This document shows, piece by piece, positions 48,848-57,857 of a stretch of 64,000 nucleotides of DNA. Made by a program: the position numbers and the translations under genes. The number at the start of each line of letters is the position of its first letter. Position 1 is the stretch's first letter. Source of the stretch: Xanthobacteraceae bacterium (GTDB lineage Bacteria > Pseudomonadota > Alphaproteobacteria > Rhizobiales > Xanthobacteraceae); NCBI GenBank assembly GCA_023954195.1, contig JAMLIK010000002.1:372001-436000 (forward strand), given 5' to 3'. The notes under the pieces were generated by a model, which did no database searches, was not told the origin of the DNA, and saw only the letters and a program-made list of their open reading frames with translations.

Positions 48848-48876
48848 TGTTCTGCCCTGCGGCCGAAATTTGTCAA
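48848..48876 (-). promoter_or_regulatory. Candidate sigma-70 promoter of the tal-pgi operon
   Basis: Read on the minus strand, TTGACA (48871-48876) is followed after 17 bases by AGAACA (48848-48853), a weak -10. Transcription would start near 48841 and leave a leader of about 37 bases to the ATG at 48804, which supports that start. The rest of the gap up to 49060 contains no gene. Confidence 0.45.
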
Positions 48877-49060
48877 CCGATCCGGATGGAGCGCGGCCGG
48901 GCGAGGCGTGTGGGGTCGGGCGGGCGGCTGGTCGTGATACGGATTTGTTAACGTTTACGCTTGGTAAGGCGAGGAGTTCCCGTTCGGGCAGGATTTGGCG
49001 GTCACGTCCAGGTGTGCGAACCGGAGAGTCGCCCTGTGCGCAGGCTTTCAACACAAAAAC

Positions 49061-49162
49061 CGTCATGCCCGCGCAGGCGGGCATCCAGTATTCCATGAAA
49101 ATCAGATTTCCCTTTTCGCCTGCGCCGGATTACTGGATCGTCCGCCTTCGCGGACGATGACG
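49061..49162. repeat. Short dispersed repeat, full copy
   Basis: This 102-bp element has a left arm CGTCATGCCCGCGCAGGCGG-GCATCCAGTATTCC and a right arm ATTACTGGATCGTCCGCCTT-CGCGGACGATGACG. Each arm holds its own hairpin and the ends are inverted (CGTCAT/ATGACG). It lies between the korB end and the tal-pgi promoter. Similar copies are at 16902-17006 and 62801-62877. Confidence 0.85.
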
Positions 49163-49215
49163 CCTCGTTGCGGGGAAGTCAGAGGTGCAAGCCCGGTAAC
49201 GGTGAATCCCTGCGC

Positions 49216-50271
49216 TTACCGCAGCCCGGCGTTGATCTTGTCCAGCGCTTTCGAGCCGGGGCACAGCTCGGGTTCATTGAGCTGGTTCAGCGGCGTCGCC
49301 ACGGTGTTGAAATGGCGGTGCAAGTCGTCGGCGTCGCCGTCGACATAGAGCAGCCCGGTGACGATCCGCCCCTTGGCGGCCTCCTGTTGCAGGAAGTTCA
49401 TCGCCGCCACCCGGTCGGAGGCATCGTAGTCCTCGTTGAGCTTGCGCAGCGTCAGCACCGACCCGTCGTGCTGGGTCACCTCCACCACCTCGCCGGGCTC
49501 GTAATCGACGGTGATGGCCTCGCGGCCGATCATGATGTCGAGCGCGTTCACCGCCTCGTTGTGGGCGCGGACGTAATCGAGGCTCTTGGTCGAGCCGGGG
49601 TGGTTGTTGAAGGCGATGCACGGCGAGATCACGTCGATGAACGCCGCGCCGCGATGGGCCAGCGCCGCCTTGATGATCGGCACCAGCTGCCGCTTGTCGC
49701 CGGAGAACGAACGCGCCACGAAAGTCGCGCCGAGTTGCAGCGCCATCGCCACCAGGTCGATGGCGTTGTCGGTGTTGACCACGCCCTTCTTCGATTTCGA
49801 GCCGCGGTCGGCGGTGGCCGAGAACTGGCCCTTGGTCAGGCCGTAGACGCCGTTGTTCTCGACGATATAGGTCATGTTGACGCCGCGCCGCAGCGCGTGG
49901 GCGAACTGGCCGAAGCCGATCGAGGCGGAATCGCCGTCGCCGGAGATGCCGAGATAGATCAGGTCGCGGTTGGCGAGGTTGGCGCCGGTCAGGACCGACG
50001 GCATCCGGCCGTGCACCGAGTTGAAGCCGTGGGAAGCGCCGAGGAAATAGGTCGGCGTCTTCGACGAGCAGCCGATGCCGGAGATCTTCGCCACCCGGTG
50101 CGGCTCGATCGCCATCTCAAAGGCCGCCTCGATGATCGCCGCCGAGATCGAATCATGGCCGCAGCCGGCGCATAGCGTCGAGGTGGCGGCCTCGTAGTCG
50201 CGCCTGGTGTAGCCGAGCGCGTTCTTCGGCAGCGACGGATGGTGGAATTTCGGCTTGGCGAGGTAGGTCAT
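49216..50271 (-). CDS. korB: 2-oxoacid:ferredoxin oxidoreductase beta subunit (KorB-like)
   Basis: The 351-residue subunit binds thiamine diphosphate and a [4Fe-4S] cluster. Cluster cysteines are in LCAGCGHDS (Cys34, Cys37) and GIGCSSKTP. The TPP motif is GISGDGDSASIGFGQFAHALRRGVNMTYIVENNGVYGLTKGQ. With KorA it converts 2-oxoglutarate (or a related 2-oxoacid) plus CoA to acyl-CoA, CO2 and reduced ferredoxin. ATG 50271 overlaps the korA stop by four bases. Assignment to 2-oxoglutarate rather than pyruvate rests on the two-subunit architecture. Confidence 0.88.
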   Translation of the reverse strand: MTYLAKPKFHHPSLPKNALGYTRRDYEAATSTLCAGCGHDSISAAIIEAAFEMAIEPHRVAKISGIGCSSKTPTYFLGASHGFNSVHGRMPSVLTGANLANRDLIYLGISGDGDSASIGFGQFAHALRRGVNMTYIVENNGVYGLTKGQFSATADRGSKSKKGVVNTDNAIDLVAMALQLGATFVARSFSGDKRQLVPIIKAALAHRGAAFIDVISPCIAFNNHPGSTKSLDYVRAHNEAVNALDIMIGREAITVDYEPGEVVEVTQHDGSVLTLRKLNEDYDASDRVAAMNFLQQEAAKGRIVTGLLYVDGDADDLHRHFNTVATPLNQLNEPELCPGSKALDKINAGLR

Positions 50272-52103
50272 GACATCGCCTTTCGCAGCGGCGTGACTTT
50301 CAGGGCGTCGAGCCGGTCACTGATTGCGCCGGAAATGAAGCGGGCGGTGATCGAGGTGCCGTCGTAATGCAGGATCGGCACCAGCCGCACCGGGTCGATG
50401 TCGAGTTCGTTGACGATCAGCGAGCGGAGCTGCGCGTCGCGGTTCTGCTCGACGACGAAGACGAAATCGTGATCGGAGACGAAGCTCGCGACGTCCTGAT
50501 GGAACGGGAAGGCGCGCACGCGCATCAGATCCAGCGTGTGGCCGCGCGCGGTGAGGATTTCGGCGGCCTCATGCATCGCCGGCGCGGTCGAGCCATAGTA
50601 GATGACGCCGAACCGCGTCGGCTTGTCGGCGTCGCGGCGCAGCGGGCGCGGCAGGATTCCCTTGGCTGTGTCGTGCTTGCGCAAGAGCCGCTGCATGCCC
50701 TCGACGTAGTCCACGCCTTCCTCGGAATAGCGCGCGCGCGCGTCATGCGAGGTGCCCCGCGTAAAATAGCCGCCCTTGGTCGGGTGGGTGCCGGGATAGG
50801 TGCGGAACGGGATTGCGTCGCCGTCGACGTCGGTGTAGCGGCCGAAATCCTTGCCGGCCTCCAGGTCGGCGGCGGTCATCACCTTGCCGCGGTCGTAGCG
50901 GCGGGCGTCGTCCCATTGCAGCGGGCGGCACAGCCGATGGTTCATGCCGATGTCGAGGTCGAGCAGCACGAACACCGGCGTTTGCAGCCGATCGGCGTAG
51001 TCGAAGGCGCCGGCGGTGAACTCAAACGCCTCGGCGGCGTCTTCCGGCAACAGCAGGATGTGCTTGGTGTCGCCGTGGGAGGCATAGGCGCAATTGATGA
51101 GGTCGCATTGCTGGGTGCGCGTCGGCATCCCGGTGGAGGGGCCGGCGCGCTGCACGTCGATGATGACCGAGGGAATCTCCGCGAAATAGGCGAAGCCGAA
51201 CAGTTCCTGCATCAGCGAGATGCCGGGGCCGGAGGTGGCGGTGAAGGCGCGCGCGCCGTTCCACGCCGCGCCCACCACCATGCCGATCGAAGCGATCTCG
51301 TCCTCGGCCTGGACAATGGCGTAGCGCGCCTCGCCGGTCGCCGGGTCGTGGCGGTGTTTGCCGCAAAACTTGGTGAAATTCTCCGCCACCGACGACGACG
51401 GCGTGATCGGATACCACGCGCACACCGTGGCGCCGCCATAGACCGCGCCGAGCGCGGCGGCGGCGTTGCCCTCGATCAGGATGCGGTCGCCGACCTTGTC
51501 GGAGCGCTGCAGCCTGAGCCCGATCGGGCACTTGAAGTTGGCTTTCGCGTAGGCATGGCCGAGATGCAGCGCGTGGATGTTGGGCTGGATCAGCTTTTCC
51601 TTGGTGCGGTATTGCTCGCCGACCAGCTTTTCCAACTCGGTGATGTCCATGTCGAGCAGCGCCGCCAGCGCGCCGATGCAGATGATGTTCTTGAACAGCT
51701 GCCGCTGACGCGGATCGGAATATTCCTTGTTGCAGATCGCGGTCAGCGGAATGCCGATCAGATGAATGTCGGTGCGCGGCTTGCCCGGCGGCATGGCGCG
51801 GGTCGAATCGTAGATCAGGTAGCCGTCGGGCTCCACGGCGGCGACGTCGGCGTTGTAGGTCTGCGGATTCATCGCCACCATGATGTCGGTGCCGCCGCGC
51901 GCGCCGAGATGGCCGGCCTCGGTGACGCGGACCTCGTACCAGGTCGGCAGGCCCTGGATGTTCGAGGGAAACACGTTTCGCGGCGACATCGGAATGCCCA
52001 TCCGCATGATGGCGCGGGCGAACATCTCGTTGGCGCTGGCGGAGCCGGAACCGTTGACGTTGGCGAAGCGGATGACGAAGTCGTTGACGGCGGTTAGCGG
52101 CAT
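50268..52103 (-). CDS. korA: 2-oxoacid:ferredoxin oxidoreductase gamma/alpha fusion subunit (KorA-like)
   Basis: The 611-residue subunit has a gamma domain first (about 1-190: FANVNGSGSASANEMFARAIMRMG, GTDIMVAMNPQTY) and then an alpha domain (about 205-560) with CAWYPITPSSSVAENF and GISLMQELFGFAYFAEIP. Together with KorB it forms the oxygen-tolerant type of 2-oxoglutarate:ferredoxin oxidoreductase found in some aerobes. I use ATG 52103, which overlaps the upstream flavoprotein gene by ten bases; a longer in-frame start would lie within that gene. Confidence 0.88.
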   Translation of the reverse strand: MPLTAVNDFVIRFANVNGSGSASANEMFARAIMRMGIPMSPRNVFPSNIQGLPTWYEVRVTEAGHLGARGGTDIMVAMNPQTYNADVAAVEPDGYLIYDSTRAMPPGKPRTDIHLIGIPLTAICNKEYSDPRQRQLFKNIICIGALAALLDMDITELEKLVGEQYRTKEKLIQPNIHALHLGHAYAKANFKCPIGLRLQRSDKVGDRILIEGNAAAALGAVYGGATVCAWYPITPSSSVAENFTKFCGKHRHDPATGEARYAIVQAEDEIASIGMVVGAAWNGARAFTATSGPGISLMQELFGFAYFAEIPSVIIDVQRAGPSTGMPTRTQQCDLINCAYASHGDTKHILLLPEDAAEAFEFTAGAFDYADRLQTPVFVLLDLDIGMNHRLCRPLQWDDARRYDRGKVMTAADLEAGKDFGRYTDVDGDAIPFRTYPGTHPTKGGYFTRGTSHDARARYSEEGVDYVEGMQRLLRKHDTAKGILPRPLRRDADKPTRFGVIYYGSTAPAMHEAAEILTARGHTLDLMRVRAFPFHQDVASFVSDHDFVFVVEQNRDAQLRSLIVNELDIDPVRLVPILHYDGTSITARFISGAISDRLDALKVTPLRKAMS

Positions 52104-53875
52104 GACGGACCTGCGTGGGCCATTTCGATGAAATACTTGTTCATGTCCCAGGCGCCGGTCGGGCAGCGCTCGGCGCACAGCCCGCAATGCAGGCAGACGT
52201 CCTCGTCCTTGGCCATGATGCGGCCGGTCTTGAGGCCGTCGGCGACGTAGATCTCCTGGTTCAGGTTGAGCGCGGGGGCGTGCAGCCGTTGCCGTAGCTC
52301 GTCTTCCGCGCCATTCTCGGTGAAGGTGATGCAATCCATCGGGCAGATGTCGACGCAGGCGTCGCATTCGATGCACAGCGGCGCCGAGAACACCGTCTGC
52401 ACGTCGCAGTTCAGGCAGCGGCCGGCCTCGGCCAGCGCCAGTTTCGCGTCGAACCCGAGTTCGACCTCGGCCTTGATGCTGGCGAGCGCGGTGGCGTTGT
52501 CGCGATGCGGCACCGCGTAACGCTCATCCGGCATGATCTCGTTTTTATAGCTCCACTCGTGGATGCCCATCTTCTGGTTGACTACGGTCACCGCCGGCAG
52601 CGGCCGCTCGGCAATGTTCTCGCCGTGCAGCATCTTGTCGATCGAGACCGCGACCTCGTGGCCGTGCGCCACCGCCCAGATGATGTTTTTCGGGCCGAAC
52701 GCGGCGTCGCCGCCGAAGAACACTTTCGGGTGAGTGGACCGGAACGTGACCTTGTCCACCACCGGCATCCCGTGCTCGTCGAAGGCGATGCCGATGTCGC
52801 GCTCGATCCACGGGAAGGCGTTCTCCTGCCCGACCGCGACCAGCACGTCGTCGCAGTCGAACGTCACGTCGCTCTCGCCGGAGGGGACCAGCTTGCGGCG
52901 GCCCTTGGCGTCGTATTCGGCCTTGACCTTTTCGAACACCACGCCGGCCAGCTTGCCGTCTTGGTGCAGGAACTGCTTGGGCATCAGGAAATTGTGGATC
53001 GGAATGCCTTCGCGCGCGGCGTCTTCCTTTTCCCAGGGCGAAGCCTTCATCTCGTCGAAGCCGGAGCGCACCACCACCTTGACGTCCTCGCCGCCGAGCC
53101 GGCGCGCGGAGCGGCAGCAGTCCATCGCGGTGTTGCCGCCGCCGAGCACGATGACGCGCTTGCCGATGGAATGGATATGGTCGAACGAGACGCTGGCGAG
53201 CCAGTCGATGCCGATGTGGATGTTGGCGGCGGCCTCCTTGCGGCCGGGAATGTCGAGATCGCGGCCGCGCGGCGCGCCGGAGCCGACCATGACGGCGTCA
53301 TAGCCCTCGGCGAGCAGCGCCTTCATGCTGTCGATCCGACTGCCGCCGCGAAAATCGACGCCGAGGTCGAGGATGTAGTTGGTCTCCTCGTCGATCACGC
53401 TGTCGGGCAGGCGGAATTTCGGAATCTGGGTGCGCATCATGCCGCCGGCGCGGCTGTCGCCGTCGAACACCACGCAGTCGTAGCCGAGCGGCGCGAGATC
53501 GCGCGCGACGGTGAGCGAGGCGGGGCCGGCGCCGACCAGCGCGATGCGCTTGCCATTTTTGGCGGCGGCGGGCTTGGGCAGCCGCGCCTTGATGTCGTCC
53601 TTGTAGTCGGCGGCGACGCGCTTGAGCCGGCAGATCGCCACCGGCTCGTCCTCGACGCGCACCCGCCGGCAGGCCGGCTCGCACGGTCGGTCGCAGGTGC
53701 GCCCGAGGATTCCCGGAAACACGTTCGACTTCCAATTGATCATGTAGGCGTCGCTGTAGCGGCCCGCGGCGATCAGTCGGATATATTCAGGAACCGGCGT
53801 GTGCGCCGGGCAGGCCCATTGGCAATCGACCACCTTGTGAAAGTAGTCGGGCGCCGAAATATCGGTCGGTCTCAT
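52094..53875 (-). CDS. GltD-like FAD/NAD(P) oxidoreductase fused to a 2x[4Fe-4S] ferredoxin domain
   Basis: The 593-residue protein resembles the small subunit of glutamate synthase. An N-terminal cysteine cluster (VDCQWACPAHTPVPEY ... GRTCDRPCEPACRR) is followed by an FAD motif (ALVGAGPASLTVARDLA) and a second Rossmann motif for NAD(P)H (VIVLGGGNTAMDCCRSA). It ends in a ferredoxin-like domain with CIECDACVDICPMDC and CLHCGLCAERCPTGAW. It overlaps korA by ten bases and heads the three-gene operon. The likely role is moving electrons between KorAB-reduced ferredoxin and NAD(P)+; this is inferred from fold and context. Confidence 0.87.
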   Translation of the reverse strand: MRPTDISAPDYFHKVVDCQWACPAHTPVPEYIRLIAAGRYSDAYMINWKSNVFPGILGRTCDRPCEPACRRVRVEDEPVAICRLKRVAADYKDDIKARLPKPAAAKNGKRIALVGAGPASLTVARDLAPLGYDCVVFDGDSRAGGMMRTQIPKFRLPDSVIDEETNYILDLGVDFRGGSRIDSMKALLAEGYDAVMVGSGAPRGRDLDIPGRKEAAANIHIGIDWLASVSFDHIHSIGKRVIVLGGGNTAMDCCRSARRLGGEDVKVVVRSGFDEMKASPWEKEDAAREGIPIHNFLMPKQFLHQDGKLAGVVFEKVKAEYDAKGRRKLVPSGESDVTFDCDDVLVAVGQENAFPWIERDIGIAFDEHGMPVVDKVTFRSTHPKVFFGGDAAFGPKNIIWAVAHGHEVAVSIDKMLHGENIAERPLPAVTVVNQKMGIHEWSYKNEIMPDERYAVPHRDNATALASIKAEVELGFDAKLALAEAGRCLNCDVQTVFSAPLCIECDACVDICPMDCITFTENGAEDELRQRLHAPALNLNQEIYVADGLKTGRIMAKDEDVCLHCGLCAERCPTGAWDMNKYFIEMAHAGPSCR

Positions 53876-54161
53876 TCCTAACCCAAATCCGCGCTTCGAC
53901 GGGTGGGCTCTGTCGCGCGGTCTTTCGTCGTTTTCGAGCGTTCGTCGTGACGCCCTTGTTACTTCGCGTCCGGATCATGATCTTAGAAGTATAATAATTC
54001 AATATGATCCTGAGCCGACTGCAAAAGCATTTTTAAGTGAACGGGCTGGGCGATTTCGTCGCGGCACGCGGCGCATTTCTGTCGCGTTGCAGCATAGCCA
54101 TACGGAATTCGCGGAGCCGCTTTGCGTCCTGCGCAGATGGGATCGTGCGCAAGGTAGCGCG

Positions 54162-54818
54162 CTACAGATCGCTTTTCGTCAGATCCCACATCAGACGATA
54201 GATGCCGGACGACACGATCAGGCCGGCTCCGACCAGTTCCTGCGAATCGAAGCGCAGCGCCATCGCGCACGCGGCCGCCGTCACGTCGGTTGCGTCGATC
54301 AGCGCGAACCAGTCGCCCGCGCCGGGACGGGGGCGGTCGTCGGTGAGCGATTTCGACAGGGTGGGATCGCTCTCCAGCAGGTGCATCGAAATGCAGCCGT
54401 CCAGCATCTCGGGATCGAGCCGCAGCGCCAGCGTCGAGCGAAGCTTGTCGGCGTCGAGCGGGCGCAGCCGGAGGATGCCGAGCACCGCGCCGCGACCTTG
54501 CCCCTTGCTCATGGTGATGCGCGCCACCGCGCGGATCATGTTGCGAAAGCGGGCGATATTCTGCTTCGACCAATCGGTCTGGTTGGCAAGCGCGGCGCGG
54601 TAAGCCGGGCTGTCCAGCGCCTCGAACGTCGCGGTGGAATACAGGCTGAGGTATTTCGGACTGCTCGCATGGGCGACATAGCGGCGCGCTTCGACGAAGC
54701 CGTCGATGGCCACGCGCTCGGCGATATGCTCGCGATCGTACCAGCGGTTGAAGTCCGCCTCGTCGGCGGCGTCGACATCCATCGACGTGAGCAGCATGCC
54801 CTTGGCGGCGATCGGCAT
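54162..54818 (-). CDS. EthD-like/dimeric alpha-beta barrel protein of unknown function
   Basis: The 218-residue protein starts AAKGMLLTSMDVDAADEADFNRWYDREHIAERVAIDGFVEARRY, the pattern of EthD-like ferredoxin-fold proteins (DFNxWYxxEHxxxR). The second half (residues about 110-215) looks like a weaker repeat of the same fold. No catalytic function can be assigned. Its start is three bases after the stop of the proline iminopeptidase gene, so the two are co-transcribed. The 286 bp beyond it (53876-54161) hold an AT-rich patch at 53970-54010 that probably contains the kor operon promoter. Confidence 0.72.
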   Translation of the reverse strand: MPIAAKGMLLTSMDVDAADEADFNRWYDREHIAERVAIDGFVEARRYVAHASSPKYLSLYSTATFEALDSPAYRAALANQTDWSKQNIARFRNMIRAVARITMSKGQGRGAVLGILRLRPLDADKLRSTLALRLDPEMLDGCISMHLLESDPTLSKSLTDDRPRPGAGDWFALIDATDVTAAACAMALRFDSQELVGAGLIVSSGIYRLMWDLTKSDL

Positions 54819-54821
54819 CGG

Positions 54822-55841
54822 TCAGCGTCCTTCTGTCGCGGCGGGATGGGAGCGAATGACGGTCACGAGGTCGGCGGTGGCCCTGGTCACCGCGGCGCGG
54901 ATACCGGGATCGGACAGCGAATGACCGGCGCCTTCGACGACGCGAACCTCCGCCTCGGACCACGCCGCCGCCAGCGCGCGGGCGGTCGCCGGCGGACACA
55001 GCAGATCGTAGCGGCCTTGCACGATGATGCCCGGAATGCCGCGCAGGCGGCCCGCGTTGGCGAGCAGTTGCCCCGGCGCCATGAAGCAGTCGTGGCTGAA
55101 GTAATGCGCCTCCATGAACGGCGTCGACGGCAATGGCCGCGACGAGGCCGGTGCGGCGAGGTCGAGCCGGGTCTGTTGCGGCGCGTGCGTTGAGAGGATG
55201 CGTTCGGTGTCGTGCCAGGCGCGCGCGGCGGGGCCGTGGATCGCCGGATCGGGATCCAGGATGCGCCGCCAATAGGCATCGAGCGGCCGCCGCCGTTCGT
55301 CCGGCGTCAGCAGGCCGAGGAAATCGTTGTTGAGGGCCGGGTGGAAGCGCGGCAGCATTTCGCAAAACGCCGCCTCGACCTCGGCGCGGGTGCCGAGAAA
55401 CGTCGCGCGCAGCACCAGGCCCGCGACACGGCCGGAATGCGCCTGCGCATAGGCCAGCGCCAGGGTCGCGCCCCACGACCCGCCGCTGACCAGCCAGCGC
55501 GCGATGCCCAGCGCCTCGCGGATCGCCTCCATGTCGGCGATCAGATGCGGCAACGTGTTGGCGTCGCGGCCGCCTTTCGGCCGGCTGCGTCCGCAACCGC
55601 GTTGATCGAACAGCACGGCGCGGCAATGCGCCGGGTCGAACAATTGGCGGTGATCGGGCTGGCAGCCGCTGCCGGGGCCGCCGTGCAGATAGACCGCCGG
55701 CACGCCGTCGGGGGCGCCGGCGGTCTCGACATAGATCTCGTGGCCGTCGCCGACCGGCAGCATCCGCGCCGTCGGCGGCGCGTGAGCGTCGCCGCGCGGG
55801 TTCGGCTGCGTTGCGGCCACGTCAGGCATCATGGGTTGCAT
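54822..55841 (-). CDS. pip: Proline iminopeptidase
   Basis: The 339-residue alpha/beta hydrolase removes N-terminal proline from peptides (family S33). Motifs are YLHGGPGSGC (oxyanion), FDQRGCGRSRPKGG, the nucleophile elbow GGSWGATLAL, an Asp in GRYDLLCPP and His in EGAGHSLSDPG. Several starts are possible (ATG at 55841, 55832 and 55829) with no strong ribosome-binding site; I use the first. It precedes the EthD-like gene by three bases. There is no signal peptide, so it is cytoplasmic. Confidence 0.9.
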   Translation of the reverse strand: MQPMMPDVAATQPNPRGDAHAPPTARMLPVGDGHEIYVETAGAPDGVPAVYLHGGPGSGCQPDHRQLFDPAHCRAVLFDQRGCGRSRPKGGRDANTLPHLIADMEAIREALGIARWLVSGGSWGATLALAYAQAHSGRVAGLVLRATFLGTRAEVEAAFCEMLPRFHPALNNDFLGLLTPDERRRPLDAYWRRILDPDPAIHGPAARAWHDTERILSTHAPQQTRLDLAAPASSRPLPSTPFMEAHYFSHDCFMAPGQLLANAGRLRGIPGIIVQGRYDLLCPPATARALAAAWSEAEVRVVEGAGHSLSDPGIRAAVTRATADLVTVIRSHPAATEGR

Positions 55842-55976
55842 TCGTCTGGCGATTGCGGCTTGGCTTGTTGGTGGCCGGCAGTTTACGGCGATCCGGGCCG
55901 GAGGCCATTGTAAATTCGGAGAAAGCGGCAACACTGCGCGGACGGACAACCCCGCGGTCAGGGACGGAGCGAGTTC

Positions 55977-57377
55977 ATGGACAATCTTTGGCGTCTGTCG
56001 GCGGTCGAACTGGCGGCGTTGATCCGGTCGCGAAAAGTCTCCGCCGTGCAGGCGGCGGAAGCGGCGCTGGCGCGGTGTGAGGCGGTCAACCCCCGGATCA
56101 ACGCCGTGGTGGACTACCGGCCGGACGACGCGCTGGCGCAGGCGCAAGCGGTCGATCGCGCCCTCGCCGGGGGCCGAGACCCAGGCGTGCTGGCGGGTGT
56201 GCCGGTGACCACCAAGGTGAATGTCGATCAGGCCGGCTACGCCACCACCAACGGCATCAAGGCGCTGCGCGATCATATCGCGACGGAAGACAACCCGGTG
56301 GTGGCGAACCTGCGCCGGGCCGGCGCGGTGATCGTCGGCCGCACCAACACGCCGGCGTTTTCGTTCCGCTGGTTCGCCAACAATCAGGTGCATGGCCACA
56401 CCAGGAACCCGCGCGATCCGGCGATCACGCCCGGCGGCTCGTCGGGCGGGGCGGGCGCGGCCACCGCCGCCGGCATCGGCCACATCGGCCATGGCACCGA
56501 CATCGCCGGATCGGTGCGCTATCCGGCCTATGCCTGCGGTATTCACGGGCTGCGGCCGACGCTGGGGCGGATTCCGGCCCACAATCCCTCGCTGCCGGAG
56601 CGGATGCTGTGCCCGCAGATTTCCGCCGTCTCCGGTCCCCTGGCGCGGACCATCGGCGACCTGCGCCTCGCGCTCGCGGCGATGTCGCAACAGGATCTGC
56701 GCGATCCGTGGTGGGTGCCGGCGCCGCTCGAAGGCCCAAAGATGCCGCGCCGCGCCGCGCTGTGCCTGCGGCCCGACGGGCTCGAAACCGTCCCGGAGGT
56801 CATCGACGCCCTGAAGGACGCGGCACGCCGCCTGCAAGCCGCCGGCTGGACCGTCGAGGAGGTCGCCAACACGCCGCCATTGAACGAGGCCGCCGAGTTG
56901 CAGCGCAAGTTCTGGCTCGGCGACGGTTTCGAGGCGATGCTGGCGGCGGCCGAGCAGGAGGGCGACCCCGGCGCGCTGGCCTGCCTGCGCGGCAGCCGCG
57001 CCCATGTGCATCCGCTCGACGCGGCGGGGTTCTCGGCGATCGTGCAGCGCCGCGCCGCGCTGACGCGCGCCTGGCAGCTTTTTCTTCAGGATTATCCGGT
57101 GCTGGTGATGCCGGTGTCCGGCGAATTGCCGTTCGAGGATCAACTCGACCTCAAGGACGATGCTTCGTTCGCGCGGGTGTGGCGGGCGCAGATGCCGCAG
57201 GTCGGGATTCCGTTCATGGGGCTTCCGGGACTGACGGTGACGACCGGGCTGGTCGGGCGGGTGCCGGTCGGCGTCCAGGTGGTGGCGGGGCGCTATCGTG
57301 AGGATTTGTGCCTGCTCGCGGGCGAGGCGATCGAGGCCGGCGGCACGCCGGCCTCGCCGGTCGATCCGGTGGAGTGA
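55977..57377 (+). CDS. Amidase-signature family hydrolase
   Basis: The 466-residue protein contains the Ser-cisSer-Lys triad of the amidase signature family. The Lys is in GVPVTTKVNVDQAGYAT, the cis-Ser in TPGGSSGGAGAATAAG and the nucleophile Ser in GHGTDIAGSVRYPAYACG. Family members hydrolyse amides, acylamides or Glu-tRNA; this one is not GatA, since the gatCB genes are absent and the C-terminus differs. The substrate is unknown. It is divergent from pip (135 bp) and followed three bases later by a glutathione peroxidase gene. Confidence 0.88.
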   Translation: MDNLWRLSAVELAALIRSRKVSAVQAAEAALARCEAVNPRINAVVDYRPDDALAQAQAVDRALAGGRDPGVLAGVPVTTKVNVDQAGYATTNGIKALRDHIATEDNPVVANLRRAGAVIVGRTNTPAFSFRWFANNQVHGHTRNPRDPAITPGGSSGGAGAATAAGIGHIGHGTDIAGSVRYPAYACGIHGLRPTLGRIPAHNPSLPERMLCPQISAVSGPLARTIGDLRLALAAMSQQDLRDPWWVPAPLEGPKMPRRAALCLRPDGLETVPEVIDALKDAARRLQAAGWTVEEVANTPPLNEAAELQRKFWLGDGFEAMLAAAEQEGDPGALACLRGSRAHVHPLDAAGFSAIVQRRAALTRAWQLFLQDYPVLVMPVSGELPFEDQLDLKDDASFARVWRAQMPQVGIPFMGLPGLTVTTGLVGRVPVGVQVVAGRYREDLCLLAGEAIEAGGTPASPVDPVE

Positions 57378-57380
57378 GCG

Positions 57381-57857
57381 ATGACCAGCGTTTACGATTT
57401 CTCCGCGCGCGCGCTCGACGGCCGCGAGGTGGCGCTGAAGGCGTTCGAGGGCAAGGCGCTGTTGATCGTCAACACCGCCAGCGCCTGCGGGTTCACGCCG
57501 CAATACCAGGGGCTCGAACAGCTCCATCGCCAGTATGGGCCGCGCGGTTTCGCGGTGCTCGGCTTCCCGTGCAACCAGTTCGGCCAGCAGGAGCGCGGCA
57601 CCTCGGCGGAGATCGCGGCGTTTTGCGAGGGCAAATACGCCGTGACGTTCCCGATGTTCGAGAAGATTGACGTCAACGGCGAGGCGGCGCATCCGTTGTA
57701 CAAATTCCTGAAACGTGAGAAAGCGGGCCTGCTCGGGGCGTCGATCAAATGGAATTTCACCAAGTTCCTGACCGACAAGACGGGCAGGGTGGTCGCGCGG
57801 CATCCACCGACCACGCGGCCGGAAAGTCTGACCAGGGAAATCGAGGCGCTGCTTTGA
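57381..57857 (+). CDS. Glutathione peroxidase (cysteine type)
   Basis: The 158-residue thiol peroxidase reduces hydrogen and organic peroxides using glutathione or thioredoxin. The peroxidatic Cys is in VNTASACGFTPQYQGLE, with Gln in FPCNQFGQQE and the Trp/Asn pair in KWNFTKFL; a cysteine, not selenocysteine, is encoded. ATG lies three bases after the amidase stop and the gene end overlaps a TTG start of the next gene. Confidence 0.92.
   Translation: MTSVYDFSARALDGREVALKAFEGKALLIVNTASACGFTPQYQGLEQLHRQYGPRGFAVLGFPCNQFGQQERGTSAEIAAFCEGKYAVTFPMFEKIDVNGEAAHPLYKFLKREKAGLLGASIKWNFTKFLTDKTGRVVARHPPTTRPESLTREIEALL

Noticed and set aside
49163-49215. A segment (GAAGTC...GGTGCAAGCC) resembling part of a cobalamin riboswitch
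   Set aside because: The full B12-box and conserved paired regions are absent, and it lies after korB rather than before a cobalamin-related gene.
55977-57377. Amidase gene as gatA (Glu-tRNA amidotransferase)
   Set aside because: There is no gatC/gatB next to it, and the length and C-terminal part fit a general amidase.
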